Shown: positions 18,582 through 30,968 of the stretch, in pieces
Layout: each line of letters opens with the position of its first letter
Position numbering within the stretch: position 1 is the first letter of the stretch
DNA from: Streptococcus pantholopis
GTDB lineage: Bacteria; Bacillota; Bacilli; Lactobacillales; Streptococcaceae
Length of the DNA: 64,000 nt
Assembly: GCF_001642085.1 (NCBI RefSeq)
Contig: NZ_CP014699.1
Coordinates: 248,001-312,000, forward strand
Direction of reading: 5' to 3'
Notes under the pieces: model-generated
Told to the model about the DNA's origin: nothing
Seen by the model: only the letters and a program-made list of their open reading frames with translations
The model's database searches: none
Made by a program: the position numbers and the translations under genes

Positions 18582-19016
18582 ATGATAATTGCCAATGCAG
18601 AATGGGAAGTTATGCGTGTGGTTTGGGCTAAAGGACAGACAACAAGTGGTGAAATTTTAGAAATTTTAAAGCAGAAAATGCAGTGGAGCCCTTCTACTGT
18701 CAAAACCCTGCTCAAACGTCTTGTGGCTAAGGGATGCCTGCAGGCAGAAAAAAAGGGGAAACGGTTTATTTATTCAGCGAAGATTGATGAAAAATCCAGC
18801 ATGGATAGGCAGACTGATGACCTTTTGAATAAGTTTTGTCAGCGTCAGCATCCTGCTTTACTGGAGCATCTTTTGCATACCAGCTCTTTAACTTTGACGG
18901 ATATTGAGCATTTGCAAAATGTGCTGACTCACAAAAAAAAGCATGCAGCCGCGGAGATTCACTGCAATTGTATACCTGGTCAATGCCGCTGTAAAGAAAA
19001 TATGGAGGTTTTCTAA
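18582..19016 (+). CDS. copY: Copper-responsive repressor CopY
   Basis: 144 residues. An N-terminal winged helix of the BlaI/MecI/CopY family ([37 protein letters not shown]) is followed by the C-terminal metal motif CxCx4CxC ([12 protein letters not shown]). In the family, Zn keeps the repressor on DNA and Cu(I) delivered by CopZ releases it. First gene of copYAZ; the stop overlaps the copA start (TAATG), so the two are translationally coupled. Confidence 0.95.
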   Translation: MIIANAEWEVMRVVWAKGQTTSGEILEILKQKMQWSPSTVKTLLKRLVAKGCLQAEKKGKRFIYSAKIDEKSSMDRQTDDLLNKFCQRQHPALLEHLLHTSSLTLTDIEHLQNVLTHKKKHAAAEIHCNCIPGQCRCKENMEVF

Positions 19017-21244
19017 TGCAAGAAGATATTTTTCTTATTGATGGTATGACTTGTGCAAGCTGTGCTTCAACTGTTGAAAATGCTGTTCAAAAAATGGCTG
19101 CTGTTGATACTGCTGCTGTCAATTTAGCAACGGAGAAAATGAAGGTAACTTACGACTCTCAAAAAACGTCTCCGGCAGATATTGAAAAGACAGTAGCTGC
19201 CAGTGGCTACGCTGCCAGCTTATATAATCCGGCCGAGGCTAAAAGTCAGGCAGAAAGGCAGGAAGAAACCAGTCAAAAAATGTGGCAGCAATTTTTGCTG
19301 TCAGCTGTTTTTAGTCTGCTGCTCCTTTATATTTCCATGGGAAGTATGATGGGCTTATGGCTCCCTGAAGTCATCAGACCGAACAGCCAGCCCTTAGTTT
19401 TTGCTTTGCTGCAGCTTTTTCTGACACTGCCAGTCATGTATTTGGGCCGCCGTTTTTATCGCAATGGCTTTCGCGCCCTCTGGCAGAGACATCCCAATAT
19501 GGATTCCTTAGTCGCTCTGGCAACAGCTGCCGCTTTTGCTTACAGCCTCTACGGGCTCTATCATATTTTCTGGGGGCACAGCCATTATGTGCATGACCTT
19601 TATTTTGAATCTGTAGCCGTTATTCTGACTTTGATTACCTTGGGGAAATATTTTGAGAACCGCTCAAAAGGCCGCACCTCAGAAGCAATCGAACGCTTAC
19701 TGACTTTGTCTGCTAAAGAAGCCAGAGTAATCCGAGACGGACAAGAACTGATGCTGCCTGTTGAAGAAGTAGTTCTCTCTGATACCCTGCTTGTCAAACC
19801 CGGAGAAAAAATTCCTGTAGACGGCCGAGTGGTTGCCGGCCACTCCTCTGTTGATGAATCAATGCTGACAGGTGAAAGTATTCCTGCCGAAAAACAGGCG
19901 GATGATTTGGTTTATGGAGCTACCATTAATGGGCAGGGAGTTTTGACTATAGAAGCTGAAAAAATCGGTAATGATACTCTTTTGGCACAGATTATCAGCT
20001 TAGTTGAAGATGCCCAGCAGACAAAAGCTCCGATTGCTAAGATAGCCGATCAAGTATCAGGAGTTTTTGTGCCGATAGTTATCGGTTTGGCTTTATTAAC
20101 CGGACTGTTTTGGTATTTTATAATGGGGCAGAGTTTTGTCTTTGCTATGCAGACTGCTGTTGCCGTGCTTGTGATTGCCTGTCCCTGTGCCTTGGGTCTG
20201 GCTACGCCGACCGCTATTATGGTAGGAACAGGCTGGGCAGCTGAAAACGGGATTCTCTATAAACGAGGAGATATTCTTGAGAAATTCCATCAGGCAGACA
20301 CGATTGTTTTTGATAAAACAGGGACAGTAACACAAGGGAAACCAGAAGTCGCTGGACTGACTGCTTATGCAATCAGTGAACACGATTTACTGCAGCTGGC
20401 GGCTTCGGTTGAAAAATTATCCGAACACCCCTTAAGTCAGGCCATTGTTGCCAAAGCTGAAGCAGAAGATATCGCTTTGCTGCCTGTCACTGACTTCACT
20501 GCCTTAACCGGACTGGGGCTGCAGGCAGAGATTAATGGGGAGACTGTCTATGTCGGGAATCAACGGCTTATGCAAGAGCAGGGCATTGATATAACAGCGG
20601 CAGCACAGACAGCTGCTGCGGCAACTGAGAATGGGGAGACACCGATTTATCTGGCCCGCAGTAAAGAGCTTGTAGGTCTGATGACAGTTGCTGATTTGGT
20701 TAAAGCAGACAGCCGGCAGACAGTTGCCGATCTGCAAAAAGCTGGATTTTCTGTTATCATGCTGACAGGGGACAATCAAAGAACTGCCCAGGCTATTGCT
20801 AAGCAGGTAGGAATCAAAGAGACAATCAGTGAGGTTCTTCCTGACCAAAAAGCGCAGGCTATTGAAGACCTGCAAAACCAAGGCCGGCTGGTTGCTATGG
20901 TCGGCGACGGGATTAACGATGCTCCGGCTCTTGCCAAGGCCGATATCGGGTTGGCTCTTGGTTCAGGAACAGATATTGCCATTGAATCAGCAGATATCAT
21001 CTTAATGCGCCCCGAACTTTCAGACGTTTTTAAAAGCCTGACCATTAGCCGGCTGACAATAAAGGTTATTAAAGAAAACCTGTTTTGGGCTTTTATCTAC
21101 AATATCCTTGCTATTCCGGTCGCTATGGGAGTGCTTTATCTGTTCGGCGGTCCTCTGCTCAATCCGATGATTGCAGGACTGGCAATGGGTTTTAGCTCAG
21201 TTTCAGTTGTCTTAAATGCTCTGCGTTTGAAACGAATGGTTTAA
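19016..21244 (+). CDS. copA: Copper-exporting P1B-type ATPase
   Basis: 742 residues. One N-terminal heavy-metal domain (GMTCASC, residues about 10-16), then eight membrane segments. The transport motif CPC (IACPCALG) is at about 388-395, the phosphorylation motif DKTGT at about 433 and [10 protein letters not shown] at about 630. This is the CopA/CopB class that pumps Cu(I) out of the cell. Co-transcribed with copY and copZ. Confidence 0.97.
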   Translation: MQEDIFLIDGMTCASCASTVENAVQKMAAVDTAAVNLATEKMKVTYDSQKTSPADIEKTVAASGYAASLYNPAEAKSQAERQEETSQKMWQQFLLSAVFSLLLLYISMGSMMGLWLPEVIRPNSQPLVFALLQLFLTLPVMYLGRRFYRNGFRALWQRHPNMDSLVALATAAAFAYSLYGLYHIFWGHSHYVHDLYFESVAVILTLITLGKYFENRSKGRTSEAIERLLTLSAKEARVIRDGQELMLPVEEVVLSDTLLVKPGEKIPVDGRVVAGHSSVDESMLTGESIPAEKQADDLVYGATINGQGVLTIEAEKIGNDTLLAQIISLVEDAQQTKAPIAKIADQVSGVFVPIVIGLALLTGLFWYFIMGQSFVFAMQTAVAVLVIACPCALGLATPTAIMVGTGWAAENGILYKRGDILEKFHQADTIVFDKTGTVTQGKPEVAGLTAYAISEHDLLQLAASVEKLSEHPLSQAIVAKAEAEDIALLPVTDFTALTGLGLQAEINGETVYVGNQRLMQEQGIDITAAAQTAAAATENGETPIYLARSKELVGLMTVADLVKADSRQTVADLQKAGFSVIMLTGDNQRTAQAIAKQVGIKETISEVLPDQKAQAIEDLQNQGRLVAMVGDGINDAPALAKADIGLALGSGTDIAIESADIILMRPELSDVFKSLTISRLTIKVIKENLFWAFIYNILAIPVAMGVLYLFGGPLLNPMIAGLAMGFSSVSVVLNALRLKRMV

Positions 21245-21287
21245 ACAAGGGATTGATCTATTAATTTATGCAGGAAAAGAGGTTTCT

Positions 21288-21491
21288 ATGGAAAAAACTT
21301 ATGAAATTACAGGTATGAAATGTCAAGGCTGTGCTCAGACGGTAGCAGAAAAACTGAGTTCAGTCCGAGGCGTAACGGATGTTCATGTCGATTTGGAGAA
21401 AAAACAAGCCACTGTTACGGGCCATCCCTTTAAATTTTCTTTGAAAAAAGCACTTAAAGGCAGCCATTATGCCTTAGGTAAAGAAATCTAG
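21288..21491 (+). CDS. copZ: Copper chaperone CopZ
   Basis: 67 residues, a single heavy-metal-associated domain with GMKCQGC near the N-terminus. CopZ carries Cu(I) to CopY and CopA. It starts 43 bases after copA with its own GGAAAAGAGG ribosome site region. The C-terminus (KKALKGSHYALGKEI) is ordinary for the family. Confidence 0.93.
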   Translation: MEKTYEITGMKCQGCAQTVAEKLSSVRGVTDVHVDLEKKQATVTGHPFKFSLKKALKGSHYALGKEI

Positions 21492-21586
21492 AAGCTCAGG
21501 AAATAAAAAATAGGCTAGGAAAATTTGAACTGTGGATATAATGGTCTGGCTGCGCTTATTTTAACACTTAAATAATGAAAGAAGTA

Positions 21587-21650
21587 AAAAAAGCTAAGTC
21601 TCAACGAGACTTGGCTTTTTTTGTGCCTATCTAACGGCCTTTGTATCTTG
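21587..21650. terminator. Terminator between copZ and gadB, plus a lone half repeat junction
   Basis: AAGCTAAGTCTC-aac-GAGACTTGGCTTTTTTT (about 21590-21622) ends copYAZ and may serve gadB in reverse. It is followed at 21631-21650 by CTAACGGCCTTTGTATCTTG, the 3' half of the repeat junction in + orientation, abutting the gadB stop codon. Confidence 0.82.
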
Positions 21651-21651
21651 T

Positions 21652-23055
21652 TTAGTGTGTGAAGCCGTAGTTTTTGATTTCTTTTTTCTCATGGAAAAGG
21701 ATATGGGCTCGGTCGAGATCTGCTATAGCTGCCTTCATATCTTCTATATAGTCATGCGCCATGCCCATACCAAAGTCAGCACGCACAACCAGACGCTGTA
21801 CTTCAGTTTGGTCCAAATCAGCAGGTAAAGGATAAGCCGGAACTTGCCAACCCTTCATAGCCAGACGGTCGGCCAAATCATAAAGTGTCCATTCCTGCTG
21901 TTTAGCATCTTTTTGTTTGTAGCAGATAATAGGCAGGTGCGCCCCATCATTAACCATCTCGAAACAATCTAAGGCCTTTATTTCTTTTGCCAGGTAGAGA
22001 GCGACGTCGTGGGTCCGTTGATGAATTGCGCGGTAGCCGTCATAGCCGTAACGAATAAAATTATAATACTGGCCGATGATTTGTGAGGCACTGCGGGAAA
22101 AATTAATGGCCATTGTCGGGATTTCTCCTCCCAAATAACTCACCCTAAAGATTAATTCTTCCGGCAGAAAAGCTTTATCACGCCAAAGAATCCAGCCGAT
22201 TCCCGGATAAACAAGTCCGTATTTATGACCGGAAGTGTTAATAGAGATGACATTTTTTAGGCGAAAATCCCAAGCGATTTCCGGTTCCATAAAAGGCGCA
22301 TAAAAACCGCCGGACGCCGCATCAACATGGATATAAACCTTAAAATCTGTGTGGCTGTTATAGGCTTCCACCAGGTCATTGAGCTGCTTAATATTGTCAT
22401 AACGGCCTGTATAGGTGATACCCATAATGCCGACAATACCAATTGTGTAAGGGTCAACATAGTCCATGACCGTTTCCATATTTAGTGACTGGTGTTCCTT
22501 ATCCATAGGAACAGTCCGCAGTTCAATGTCCCAGTAGGTGCAAAATTTCTCCCAACAGACTTGATAGCCGGTTGAAATAACTAAGTTTGGCTTTTGAGCA
22601 CTGGTGTCCAGACCGAGACTTTCGGCCCGTTTACGCCAGGCAAATTTCATAGCCAATCCACCCAGCATACAAGCTTCAGAAGAACCGACAGTTGATGTGC
22701 CCAAAAATTCTTCTTCGGGCTGAGCGTGCCATAAATCAGCCATCATATTGACACAGCGGTTTTCAATTTCTGCTGTACGCGGATATTCTGATTTATCAAT
22801 AGCATTTTTTTCCAGCGTCTCGCTCATCAGCTGTATCGCTTCAGGTTCCATATAGGTCTGGCAAAAAGTAGCCAAATTCAGACGAGCATTCCCTTCATCA
22901 AGCAGCTGATCCTTGATAACCTGATAAGCGATTCTCGGCTCAACAGGCGTTTGGTTGAGCTTATATTTTGGTAAATCGTGATCCTCACTGACAGATCCAA
23001 AGATGGGACTGAGGACATCATGTTTTTCCTGATTATGTTTACCGTAGAGTGCCAT
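21652..23055 (-). CDS. gadB: Glutamate decarboxylase
   Basis: PLP enzyme converting glutamate to GABA and CO2 while consuming a proton; contributes to acid resistance. 467 residues, the usual length. The PLP lysine lies in NTSGHKYG (Lys278), with HVDAASGGF about 30 residues before it. The tail ends GFTH; in E. coli GadB a near-terminal histidine closes the active site at neutral pH, and this terminal His could do the same (inference). No gadC antiporter is adjacent, so glutamate/GABA exchange must be encoded elsewhere. RBS GGAGG lies about 10 bases before the ATG. The leader consists of repeats R3 in the same sense as the gene. Confidence 0.96.
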   Translation of the reverse strand: MALYGKHNQEKHDVLSPIFGSVSEDHDLPKYKLNQTPVEPRIAYQVIKDQLLDEGNARLNLATFCQTYMEPEAIQLMSETLEKNAIDKSEYPRTAEIENRCVNMMADLWHAQPEEEFLGTSTVGSSEACMLGGLAMKFAWRKRAESLGLDTSAQKPNLVISTGYQVCWEKFCTYWDIELRTVPMDKEHQSLNMETVMDYVDPYTIGIVGIMGITYTGRYDNIKQLNDLVEAYNSHTDFKVYIHVDAASGGFYAPFMEPEIAWDFRLKNVISINTSGHKYGLVYPGIGWILWRDKAFLPEELIFRVSYLGGEIPTMAINFSRSASQIIGQYYNFIRYGYDGYRAIHQRTHDVALYLAKEIKALDCFEMVNDGAHLPIICYKQKDAKQQEWTLYDLADRLAMKGWQVPAYPLPADLDQTEVQRLVVRADFGMGMAHDYIEDMKAAIADLDRAHILFHEKKEIKNYGFTH

Positions 23056-23077
23056 TAGATATCCGCCTCCTTATATA

Positions 23078-23400
23078 AGATACAAAGCCCGTTAAAGAGC
23101 AAAGCAAAAATAGGAGTCTGACCGATGAGTCATTAAAGACTCAAGGGAGGGCTGTCTTTTTTGCACAGCTCTTAGGGCGTGTTCAATTAACAAGATACAA
23201 AGCCCGTTAAAGAGCAAAGCAAAAATGACGGTAAGTCCGAAATCTCTGATTTCGCAGACGCACCTCTGCCAAGACGACTAGAAGGGTGCGGTCGGCCGCA
23301 GGACGACAAAGCCTTCAGACGTCTACGGCTAGCTAACTTGAAATCAATTCTCAACTTAGCCATATCTTTTTTCCGCAGTGTATAGGGCGTGCTCATTGTC
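23078..23400 (-). repeat. Modular intergenic repeat array R3, leader of gadB
   Basis: Read on the minus strand: a long unit with the GAAATC-aga-GATTTC hairpin (about 23365 down to 23214), a junction GGGCTTTGTATCTTGTTAA...GCCC (about 23213-23173), a short unit with GAGTC-tttaat-GACTC (about 23172-23095), and a half junction ending 23078, just before the gadB ribosome site. A likely promoter -10 (TATAAT, + coordinates 23432-23437) lies upstream, so the array should be transcribed as leader RNA. Confidence 0.86.
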
Positions 23401-23476
23401 ATTAAATAAGAATGAAAAGGTTTACACTTTTATTATACTACAAATCGAATAAAAGAGATTGTTAAATTGTTTTGAA

Positions 23477-23510
23477 AAAAATCACGGTTCCTGTATAGAA
23501 CCGTGATTTT
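23477..23510 (-). terminator. Terminator of lacR
   Basis: AAAATCACGGTTC-ctgtata-GAACCGTGATTTT, a perfect 13-base stem about 20 bases after the lacR stop. Confidence 0.88.
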
Positions 23511-23529
23511 GATGTCTGAGAGAATAAGA

Positions 23530-24306
23530 TTAGGCTTCCTTGGATTGTGGGGATGGTTTTAGAATATGCGTCAGCTGGCTGTATTTTGCCAAATCTTCTT
23601 TGCGCACCGATGAATCAGTGATTAGGGCTGTGATATCAGTCAGTTGATAAAACACACAGAAATCATAGGTGTCGAATTTTTGACTGTCCATTAAAAGAAA
23701 TTTTTCTATAGAGTTATCGAAGGCTAGTTTTTGAATATTGCCTTCTGCTTCGCTGTAAGTTGCAATATCATTGTTATAAATCCCATTACAGCTGATAAAA
23801 GCCTTGGCAAATTTCAGAGAGGCGACATTGCTCTTAGTCAGCGAACCTGTGAAAGCTCCAGTAATAGAACGGTATTCACCGCCAATCAGAAGCAAATCGA
23901 CAGTTGTACTTTTGGATAAGATATTAAAAACCGGAAGGCTGTTAGTGACAATACGGATATTTCTGCTGCTCAGCTCCTTAGCAAGAAATTCCAGAGTTGT
24001 TCCCGGACCGATAAAAATAGTTTCGCCATCGCTAATGAGACTTGCCGCCGATTTAGCAATCTCCTGCTTTTCTTTAGTCTGAACAGTCAGCTTTTCCCTA
24101 TTAGATTTTTCTTGTTTCTGCAGGAAAGAAATACTCTGAGCGCCCCCATGTATTCGGCTGAGCAGCCCTTTCTTTTCCAGCTCATCCAGATCCCTTCTGA
24201 CAGTCATATCAGAAACTCCGAGCTCTTGGATAATATCATTAACAGTGACAACTCCTTTTTGGTTGACCTTATCAACGATACGCTGCAGCCTTTCTCTTTT
24301 TAACAT
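23530..24306 (-). CDS. lacR: Lactose operon repressor LacR (DeoR family)
   Basis: About 258 residues from ATG 24306 (MLKRERLQRIVDKV). An in-frame ATG six codons upstream is possible but has a poorer ribosome site. N-terminal DeoR helix-turn-helix (TVNDIIQELGVSDMTVRRDLDELEKKGLLSRIHGG), C-terminal sugar-phosphate sensor domain (FIGPGTTLEFLAKEL). LacR of lactic streptococci and lactococci is inactivated by tagatose-6-phosphate, the intermediate made by LacAB. Here it is divergent from lacA. Confidence 0.93.
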   Translation of the reverse strand: MLKRERLQRIVDKVNQKGVVTVNDIIQELGVSDMTVRRDLDELEKKGLLSRIHGGAQSISFLQKQEKSNREKLTVQTKEKQEIAKSAASLISDGETIFIGPGTTLEFLAKELSSRNIRIVTNSLPVFNILSKSTTVDLLLIGGEYRSITGAFTGSLTKSNVASLKFAKAFISCNGIYNNDIATYSEAEGNIQKLAFDNSIEKFLLMDSQKFDTYDFCVFYQLTDITALITDSSVRKEDLAKYSQLTHILKPSPQSKEA

Positions 24307-24340
24307 TATTTTACCTAATTTCATTTCTGATTATCTATTC

Positions 24341-24566
24341 AATATAGCACAATTTTATTAATTTTTCAAGCTATATAAACAAAAATAAACAAAAAAAGAA
24401 CACGATATGGTTTGACTGATCCTAAACGAAAACCAAATAATAAGTTAAAAAAACAGTTTATTTAAAACAAAATTACAATAATGTTCTAAAATAAACATAA
24501 AAACGTTGACACTTGTTTTATTACATGTTATTATTAGAAAGGTAAACAAACAAAAATAAACATTAT
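24341..24566. promoter_or_regulatory. Divergent lacR/lacA control region with LacR operators and a cre site
   Basis: Rightward promoter: TTGACA (24506-24511), 17 bases, TATTAT (24529-24534). Leftward: TTGAAA (complement of 24364-24369), 17 bases, TATATT (complement of 24341-24346). AAACAAAAATAAACA occurs exactly at 24377-24391 and 24548-24562, and AAAATAAACA at 24488-24497; these are probable LacR operators flanking both promoters. ATAAAAACGTTGACA (24497-24511) matches the CcpA cre consensus at all but one position and covers the lacA -35, which fits glucose repression. Confidence 0.78.
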
Positions 24567-24608
24567 CTGTCTTTGATAAAGGCAGCAGTCAATAAAAGGA
24601 GGCTTGAA

Positions 24609-25034
24609 ATGGCGATTGTTATTGGTGCAGATGCCCAAGGGAAGAGGCTTAAAGATGTTTTAAAGGCTCATCTTTTGGCAGCAGGCTATGAGGTGATAGA
24701 TGTCGGCGATGATACAAAAGATTTCATTGACAATACACTGACCGTAGCAGCTCAGCTGGGCAAGGATACAGAAAATCTGGGTATCATGATAGATGCTTAC
24801 GGCGCTGGCAGTTTCATGGTAGCCACTAAAATAAAAGGTATGATTGCCGCAGAGGTCTCAGATGAGCGTTCAGCTTATATGACACGGGGTCATAATAATG
24901 CCCGCATGATTACAATAGGAGCAGAGATTGTCGGTGATCAGCTGGCCAAAAATATAGCGACAGCTTTTGCAGGAGGACGCTATGACGGGGGGCGTCACCA
25001 AATTCGTGTCGATATGCTAAATAAGATGTGCTAG
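24609..25034 (+). CDS. lacA: Galactose-6-phosphate isomerase subunit LacA
   Basis: With LacB forms the isomerase converting galactose-6-phosphate to tagatose-6-phosphate. 141 residues from ATG 24609 ([19 protein letters not shown]), chosen because GGAGG sits 6 bases upstream. RpiB/LacA/LacB fold: [20 protein letters not shown] is the anion-binding loop region, and [17 protein letters not shown] the conserved helix. First gene of lacABCDFEG. Confidence 0.96.
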   Translation: MAIVIGADAQGKRLKDVLKAHLLAAGYEVIDVGDDTKDFIDNTLTVAAQLGKDTENLGIMIDAYGAGSFMVATKIKGMIAAEVSDERSAYMTRGHNNARMITIGAEIVGDQLAKNIATAFAGGRYDGGRHQIRVDMLNKMC

Positions 25035-25049
25035 AAATGAGGAGAAAAA

Positions 25050-25565
25050 ATGAAAATCGCTCTTGGATGTGACCACATTGTAACAGATGAGAAAATTGCT
25101 GTCTCAGATTTTTTAAAAACTAAAGGTTATGAGGTCCTTGACTGCGGGACTTACGATCATACGCGGACTCATTATCCGATTTTTGGTAAAAAAGTGGGGG
25201 AAGCTGTAGTAAAAGGAGAGGCTGATTTAGGTGTTTGTATCTGCGGGACTGGTGTCGGTATTACGAACGCTGTTAACAAGGTTCCCGGTGTCCGGGCAGC
25301 CTTAGTTCGTGACATGACAACAGCTCTTTATGCTAAAGAAGAGCTGAATGCTAATGTTATTGGTTTTGGCGGAAAAATTACCGGTGAGCTTTTGATGTGC
25401 GATATTATCGCTGCTTTTATTGAAGCTAAATATAAAGAAAAACCAGAAAATAAAAAATGGATTGAAAAAATCGCTCAGCTGGAAAGTCTGAATGCTGACC
25501 AGCAAAATCCTCATTTTTTTGATGAGTTTTTAGAAAAATGGGATCGCGGCGAATATCACGATTGA
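25050..25565 (+). CDS. lacB: Galactose-6-phosphate isomerase subunit LacB
   Basis: 171 residues. RpiB-type fold with [10 protein letters not shown] at the N-terminus and the [21 protein letters not shown] loop around residues 70-90, which contains the catalytic cysteine of the family. Works as a heteromer with LacA. RBS GGAG, 16 bases after lacA. Confidence 0.97.
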   Translation: MKIALGCDHIVTDEKIAVSDFLKTKGYEVLDCGTYDHTRTHYPIFGKKVGEAVVKGEADLGVCICGTGVGITNAVNKVPGVRAALVRDMTTALYAKEELNANVIGFGGKITGELLMCDIIAAFIEAKYKEKPENKKWIEKIAQLESLNADQQNPHFFDEFLEKWDRGEYHD

Positions 25566-25579
25566 AAAGGAAGGAAAAA

Positions 25580-26512
25580 ATGGTTCTAACTGTAACGATG
25601 AATCCTGCTATCGATATTTCTTATTCCCTGCCCCGCTTGTCGCTTGATACTGTCAACAGAGCAGCTGAAGTAACTAAAACTCCGGGAGGGAAAGGCCTGA
25701 ATGTTACCCGTGTACTGGCCGAACTCGGCGAAGATGTTATGGCAACTGGCCTGATTGGCGGGAAAACCGGTCTCTATCTGCAGGAAAAATTATCAGACGC
25801 GGCTATCCATCACCATTTTTTCCCTATCCGCGGGGAAACCAGAAATTGTATTGCTATCCTGCATAAAGGGCAGCAAACTGAAATTTTAGAGAAGGGGCCA
25901 AAAATCACCCCTGCCGAGGCTGAAAGCTTCCTTTCGCATTTTGAACGTCTGATTCGGCCTTTTGAAGTGATTGCTATTTCGGGAAGTCTGCCGGATGGGC
26001 TCGCTTCTGATTATTATGCAGAGCTGATTCGTCTGGCTGATGCTTATCAGAAGAAAATTATTTTGGACTGTTCAGGCGATCCATTGCTGGAAGTGCTGAA
26101 AAATTCAGCTAAGCCTTTTGTTATTAAACCTAATTTAGAAGAGTTAAGTCAGCTTACGGGGGAATCTGCTGCAGCTGATAATCAGTCCCTGAAAGCCTTA
26201 CTTTCTCAGCCTATGTTTGAAGGCATCAGCTGGGTGATTGTTTCTCTGGGAGCCGAAGGTGCCTTTGCCAAACATAATGAGACCTTTTACCGTGTCAGAA
26301 TCCCTGAAATTAAGGTTGCTAATCCGGTAGGCTCAGGGGATTCAACGGTGGCAGGCATTGCATCAAGTCTTTTGCACGGACTTTCTGATACGGAGCTCTT
26401 AAAAAAAGCCAATGTCTTAGGAATGCTGAATGCACAGGAAAAAATGACAGGCCATGTTAATCTGGCTGACTATGAGAAATTATTTAAACAAGTTCATGTA
26501 GAAGAGGTATAA
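25580..26512 (+). CDS. lacC: Tagatose-6-phosphate kinase
   Basis: Phosphorylates tagatose-6-phosphate to tagatose-1,6-bisphosphate. 310 residues from ATG 25580 ([15 protein letters not shown]) after GGAAGG; in-frame codons upstream lie within lacB. PfkB family: [18 protein letters not shown] near residue 38 and the C-terminal ATP/anion hole [15 protein letters not shown] with catalytic Asp. Third gene of the lac operon. Confidence 0.96.
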   Translation: MVLTVTMNPAIDISYSLPRLSLDTVNRAAEVTKTPGGKGLNVTRVLAELGEDVMATGLIGGKTGLYLQEKLSDAAIHHHFFPIRGETRNCIAILHKGQQTEILEKGPKITPAEAESFLSHFERLIRPFEVIAISGSLPDGLASDYYAELIRLADAYQKKIILDCSGDPLLEVLKNSAKPFVIKPNLEELSQLTGESAAADNQSLKALLSQPMFEGISWVIVSLGAEGAFAKHNETFYRVRIPEIKVANPVGSGDSTVAGIASSLLHGLSDTELLKKANVLGMLNAQEKMTGHVNLADYEKLFKQVHVEEV

Positions 26513-26514
26513 AA

Positions 26515-27492
26515 ATGGGATTTACAGAACAAAAACGACAATCATTAGAAAAACTCAGCCGTAAAGGCATTATTTCTGCCTTGGCTTTTGATCAGCGCGG
26601 CGCTTTGCGTAAAATGATGGCCCAGTTTCAAGAAGAAGTACCGCAAAGGCAGCAGATGGAAGAGCTGAAATCTTTGGTTTCAGAAGAATTAACGCCCTAT
26701 GCTTCTTCGATTTTGTTGGATCCTGAATACGGTCTTGAGGCAAGTCAGCTGCGCGACCGGCAGGCTGGCCTTCTCCTTGCTTATGAAAAAACAGGTTATG
26801 ATGCCAGTACGACAAGCCGTCTGCCGGATTGTCTGCCTGAATGGTCAGCAAAGCGTTTAAAAGAAGCAGGGGCGGATGCAGTGAAATTCTTGCTCTACTA
26901 TGATACTGACGGGGATTCTGATATCAACCAGCAGAAACAGGCTTATATTGAGCGAATCGGTTCAGAATGCTTAGCAGAGGACATTCCATTCTTTTTGGAG
27001 ATTCTGACCTATGATGAAAAAATTGCTGATAACAGCAGTGCCGCATTTGCCAAAGTGAAGCCGAAAAAAGTCATTGAAGCGATGAAAGTCTTTTCGAAAG
27101 GACGCTTCAATGTTGATGTTCTCAAGGTTGAAGTACCAGTCAATATGGCTTATGTTGAAGGCTTTGCAGAAGGCGAAACTGTTTACAGTCAGGAACAGGC
27201 AGCAGCTTATTTTAGAGAACAAGAGGCTGCGACACATCTGCCTTATATCTATCTAAGTGCCGGTGTCAGTAGTAAACTGTTCCAAGAAACACTGATTTTT
27301 GCACAAAAAGCCGGGGCTCGGTTTAACGGCGTTCTTTGCGGAAGAGCGACATGGGCCGGTTCGGTTCCTGTTTATATTGAAAAAGGAGCAGAAGCAGCGA
27401 GGGAGTGGCTGCGGACGACAGGTTTTAAACAGATTGATGAATTAAACAGCGTTCTGTCACAGACAGCAGTGCCTTGGACTGATAAGCTCTGA
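26515..27492 (+). CDS. lacD: Tagatose-1,6-bisphosphate aldolase
   Basis: Splits tagatose-1,6-bisphosphate to dihydroxyacetone phosphate and glyceraldehyde-3-phosphate, the last step of the tagatose pathway. 325 residues. Class I aldolase of the LacD family: [14 protein letters not shown] near the N-terminus, [14 protein letters not shown] at about 120-133, [16 protein letters not shown] at about 200 and the phosphate-binding end [14 protein letters not shown]. Two bases separate it from lacC. Confidence 0.97.
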   Translation: MGFTEQKRQSLEKLSRKGIISALAFDQRGALRKMMAQFQEEVPQRQQMEELKSLVSEELTPYASSILLDPEYGLEASQLRDRQAGLLLAYEKTGYDASTTSRLPDCLPEWSAKRLKEAGADAVKFLLYYDTDGDSDINQQKQAYIERIGSECLAEDIPFFLEILTYDEKIADNSSAAFAKVKPKKVIEAMKVFSKGRFNVDVLKVEVPVNMAYVEGFAEGETVYSQEQAAAYFREQEAATHLPYIYLSAGVSSKLFQETLIFAQKAGARFNGVLCGRATWAGSVPVYIEKGAEAAREWLRTTGFKQIDELNSVLSQTAVPWTDKL

Positions 27493-27510
27493 AGCAGCGG
27501 AGGAAAGATA

Positions 27511-27825
27511 ATGAACAGAGAAGAGACAACATTATTAGGTTTTGAAATTGTGGCTTATGCCGGAGATGCCCGATCCAAACTGTTAGAGGCACTGACAAAG
27601 GCAGAAAACAAGGAGTTTGAGGCAGCTCAAGAACTGATTGAGCAGGCCAATCAGTGTATTGTCGATGCTCATAAGGCCCAGACAGAACTTTTAACCAAGG
27701 AAGCTCAAGGTTCGGATATTGAACTCAGTGTTACCTTGATGCATGGGCAGGATCATTTAATGACAACGGTCTTATTGAAAGATTTGATGGAACATTTCAT
27801 TGCATTATATAAAAGAGGGAGTTAA
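27511..27825 (+). CDS. lacF: Lactose-specific PTS enzyme IIA
   Basis: 104 residues, all-helical trimeric EIIA of the lactose/cellobiose class. The phosphorylated histidine is His78 in [10 protein letters not shown]. Passes phosphate from HPr to the EIIB domain of LacE. RBS GGAGG. Confidence 0.96.
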   Translation: MNREETTLLGFEIVAYAGDARSKLLEALTKAENKEFEAAQELIEQANQCIVDAHKAQTELLTKEAQGSDIELSVTLMHGQDHLMTTVLLKDLMEHFIALYKRGS

Positions 27826-27827
27826 TC

Positions 27828-29540
27828 ATGAATGCTTTAATTGCTCAAATTGAAAAAGGAAAGCCGTTTTTCGAAAAAATTTCACGCAATATTTACTTAA
27901 GGGCTATTCGTGATGGCTTTATCTCTGCCATGCCGGTCATTTTATTTTCCAGTATTTTCCTTTTAATTGCCTATGTTCCTAACATTTTTGGCTTTACGTG
28001 GTCATCAGACATGGAAAGTCTTTTAATGACGCCTTATAATTACACGATGGGAATTATCGGTTTTTTAGTTGCCGGTACAACAGCAAAATCCCTGACCGAC
28101 TCCGTCAATCGAACGATGGAATCGACCAATCAAATCAACTATTTATCAACTATGTTAGCCTCTATGGCTGGTTTCCTGCTTATGGCGGCTGATCCGGCTG
28201 AGGAAGGCGGCTTTTTGAGCTCATTTATGGGGACCAAGGGACTTTTGACAGCCTTTATCGCAGCTTTTATTACTGTCAATGTTTACCGTTTCTGTGTCAA
28301 AAATAATGTGACAATTCCTATGCCAAGTGAGGTGCCGCCTAATATCTCCCAAGTTTTTAAAGATATTTTTCCCTTTGCCTTTTCCATTATTATTCTCTAT
28401 GGAATCCAGCTCATAGTTCAAAAGCTTGTCGGCGTTAATGTAGCTGAGTCGATTGGGACCTTGCTGGCTCCTTTATTCTCAGCTGCAGACGGCTATTTAG
28501 GGATTACGCTTATTTTTGGTGCTTATGCTCTGTTTTGGTTCGTCGGGATTCATGGGCCGTCAATTGTTGAGCCGGCAATTGCTGCCATCACATATTCCAA
28601 TGTGGAGCTCAATATGCAGCTGGTACAGGCCGGTCAGCATGCCGATAAGGTCATCACATCAGGCACACAGATGTTTATAGTCACCATGGGAGGAACAGGT
28701 GCAACCTTGGTCGTTCCCTTTATGTTTATGTGGCTCTGCAAGTCCAAACGCAACAGAGCAATCGGACGCGCTTCCGTTGTACCGACTTTCTTTGGGGTTA
28801 ATGAACCGATTCTGTTTGGAGCGCCTATTGTCCTGAATCCGGTCTTTTTCATTCCTTTCATTGCTGCACCGATTGTCAATGTTTGGATTTTTAAATTCTT
28901 TGTGGATACGCTGGGAATGAACAGCTTCTTTGCCAATCTCCCTTGGACCACGCCAGGACCTTTAGGGATTGTCATGGGAACAGGTTTTGCAGGTTTATCG
29001 TTTGTTCTAGCTGCTTTACTGATTGTAGTGGATCTGATTATTTACTATCCTTTTGTTAAGGTCTATGATGAAGAAATTTTGGCAGAAGAAGCGGCGGGGA
29101 CAGATGCAGCTGCACAGCTTAAGGAAAAAGTTGCTGCGAATTTTGATACACAAAAGGCAGAAAATCTGCTGGAAAAAGCTGGTGTCAGTGAAGAAAAGAT
29201 AGATTCAAGCAGCCAGATTGCAAAGCAAACCAATGTTTTAGTATTATGTGCCGGCGGCGGCACCAGCGGCCTTTTAGCCAATGCTCTGAATAAGGCTGCA
29301 GCTGAACATGGTGTTCCCCTTAAGGCAGCCGCAGGAAGTTATGGCGCCCACCGGGAAATTCTGCCGGAATACCAGCTGGTAATTTTAGCACCGCAGGTTG
29401 CCTCTAACTATGAAGATATGAAACTTGAGACAGACAAACTCGGTATTAAATTAGCGAAAACACAAGGAGCTCAGTATATCAGCCTGACTCGTGATGGGCA
29501 GGGGGCACTGGCTTTTGTGGAAGAACAGTTCAAGAACTAG
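27828..29540 (+). CDS. lacE: Lactose-specific PTS enzyme IIBC
   Basis: 570 residues. Residues about 1-420 are the membrane EIIC domain that imports lactose (for example [58 protein letters not shown]). A linker rich in Ala/Glu leads to the cytoplasmic EIIB domain (about 465-570) with the phosphorylated Cys474 in [15 protein letters not shown]. Lactose is released inside as lactose-6-phosphate. Starts 3 bases after lacF. Confidence 0.97.
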   Translation: MNALIAQIEKGKPFFEKISRNIYLRAIRDGFISAMPVILFSSIFLLIAYVPNIFGFTWSSDMESLLMTPYNYTMGIIGFLVAGTTAKSLTDSVNRTMESTNQINYLSTMLASMAGFLLMAADPAEEGGFLSSFMGTKGLLTAFIAAFITVNVYRFCVKNNVTIPMPSEVPPNISQVFKDIFPFAFSIIILYGIQLIVQKLVGVNVAESIGTLLAPLFSAADGYLGITLIFGAYALFWFVGIHGPSIVEPAIAAITYSNVELNMQLVQAGQHADKVITSGTQMFIVTMGGTGATLVVPFMFMWLCKSKRNRAIGRASVVPTFFGVNEPILFGAPIVLNPVFFIPFIAAPIVNVWIFKFFVDTLGMNSFFANLPWTTPGPLGIVMGTGFAGLSFVLAALLIVVDLIIYYPFVKVYDEEILAEEAAGTDAAAQLKEKVAANFDTQKAENLLEKAGVSEEKIDSSSQIAKQTNVLVLCAGGGTSGLLANALNKAAAEHGVPLKAAAGSYGAHREILPEYQLVILAPQVASNYEDMKLETDKLGIKLAKTQGAQYISLTRDGQGALAFVEEQFKN

Positions 29541-30968
<1,428 letters not shown>

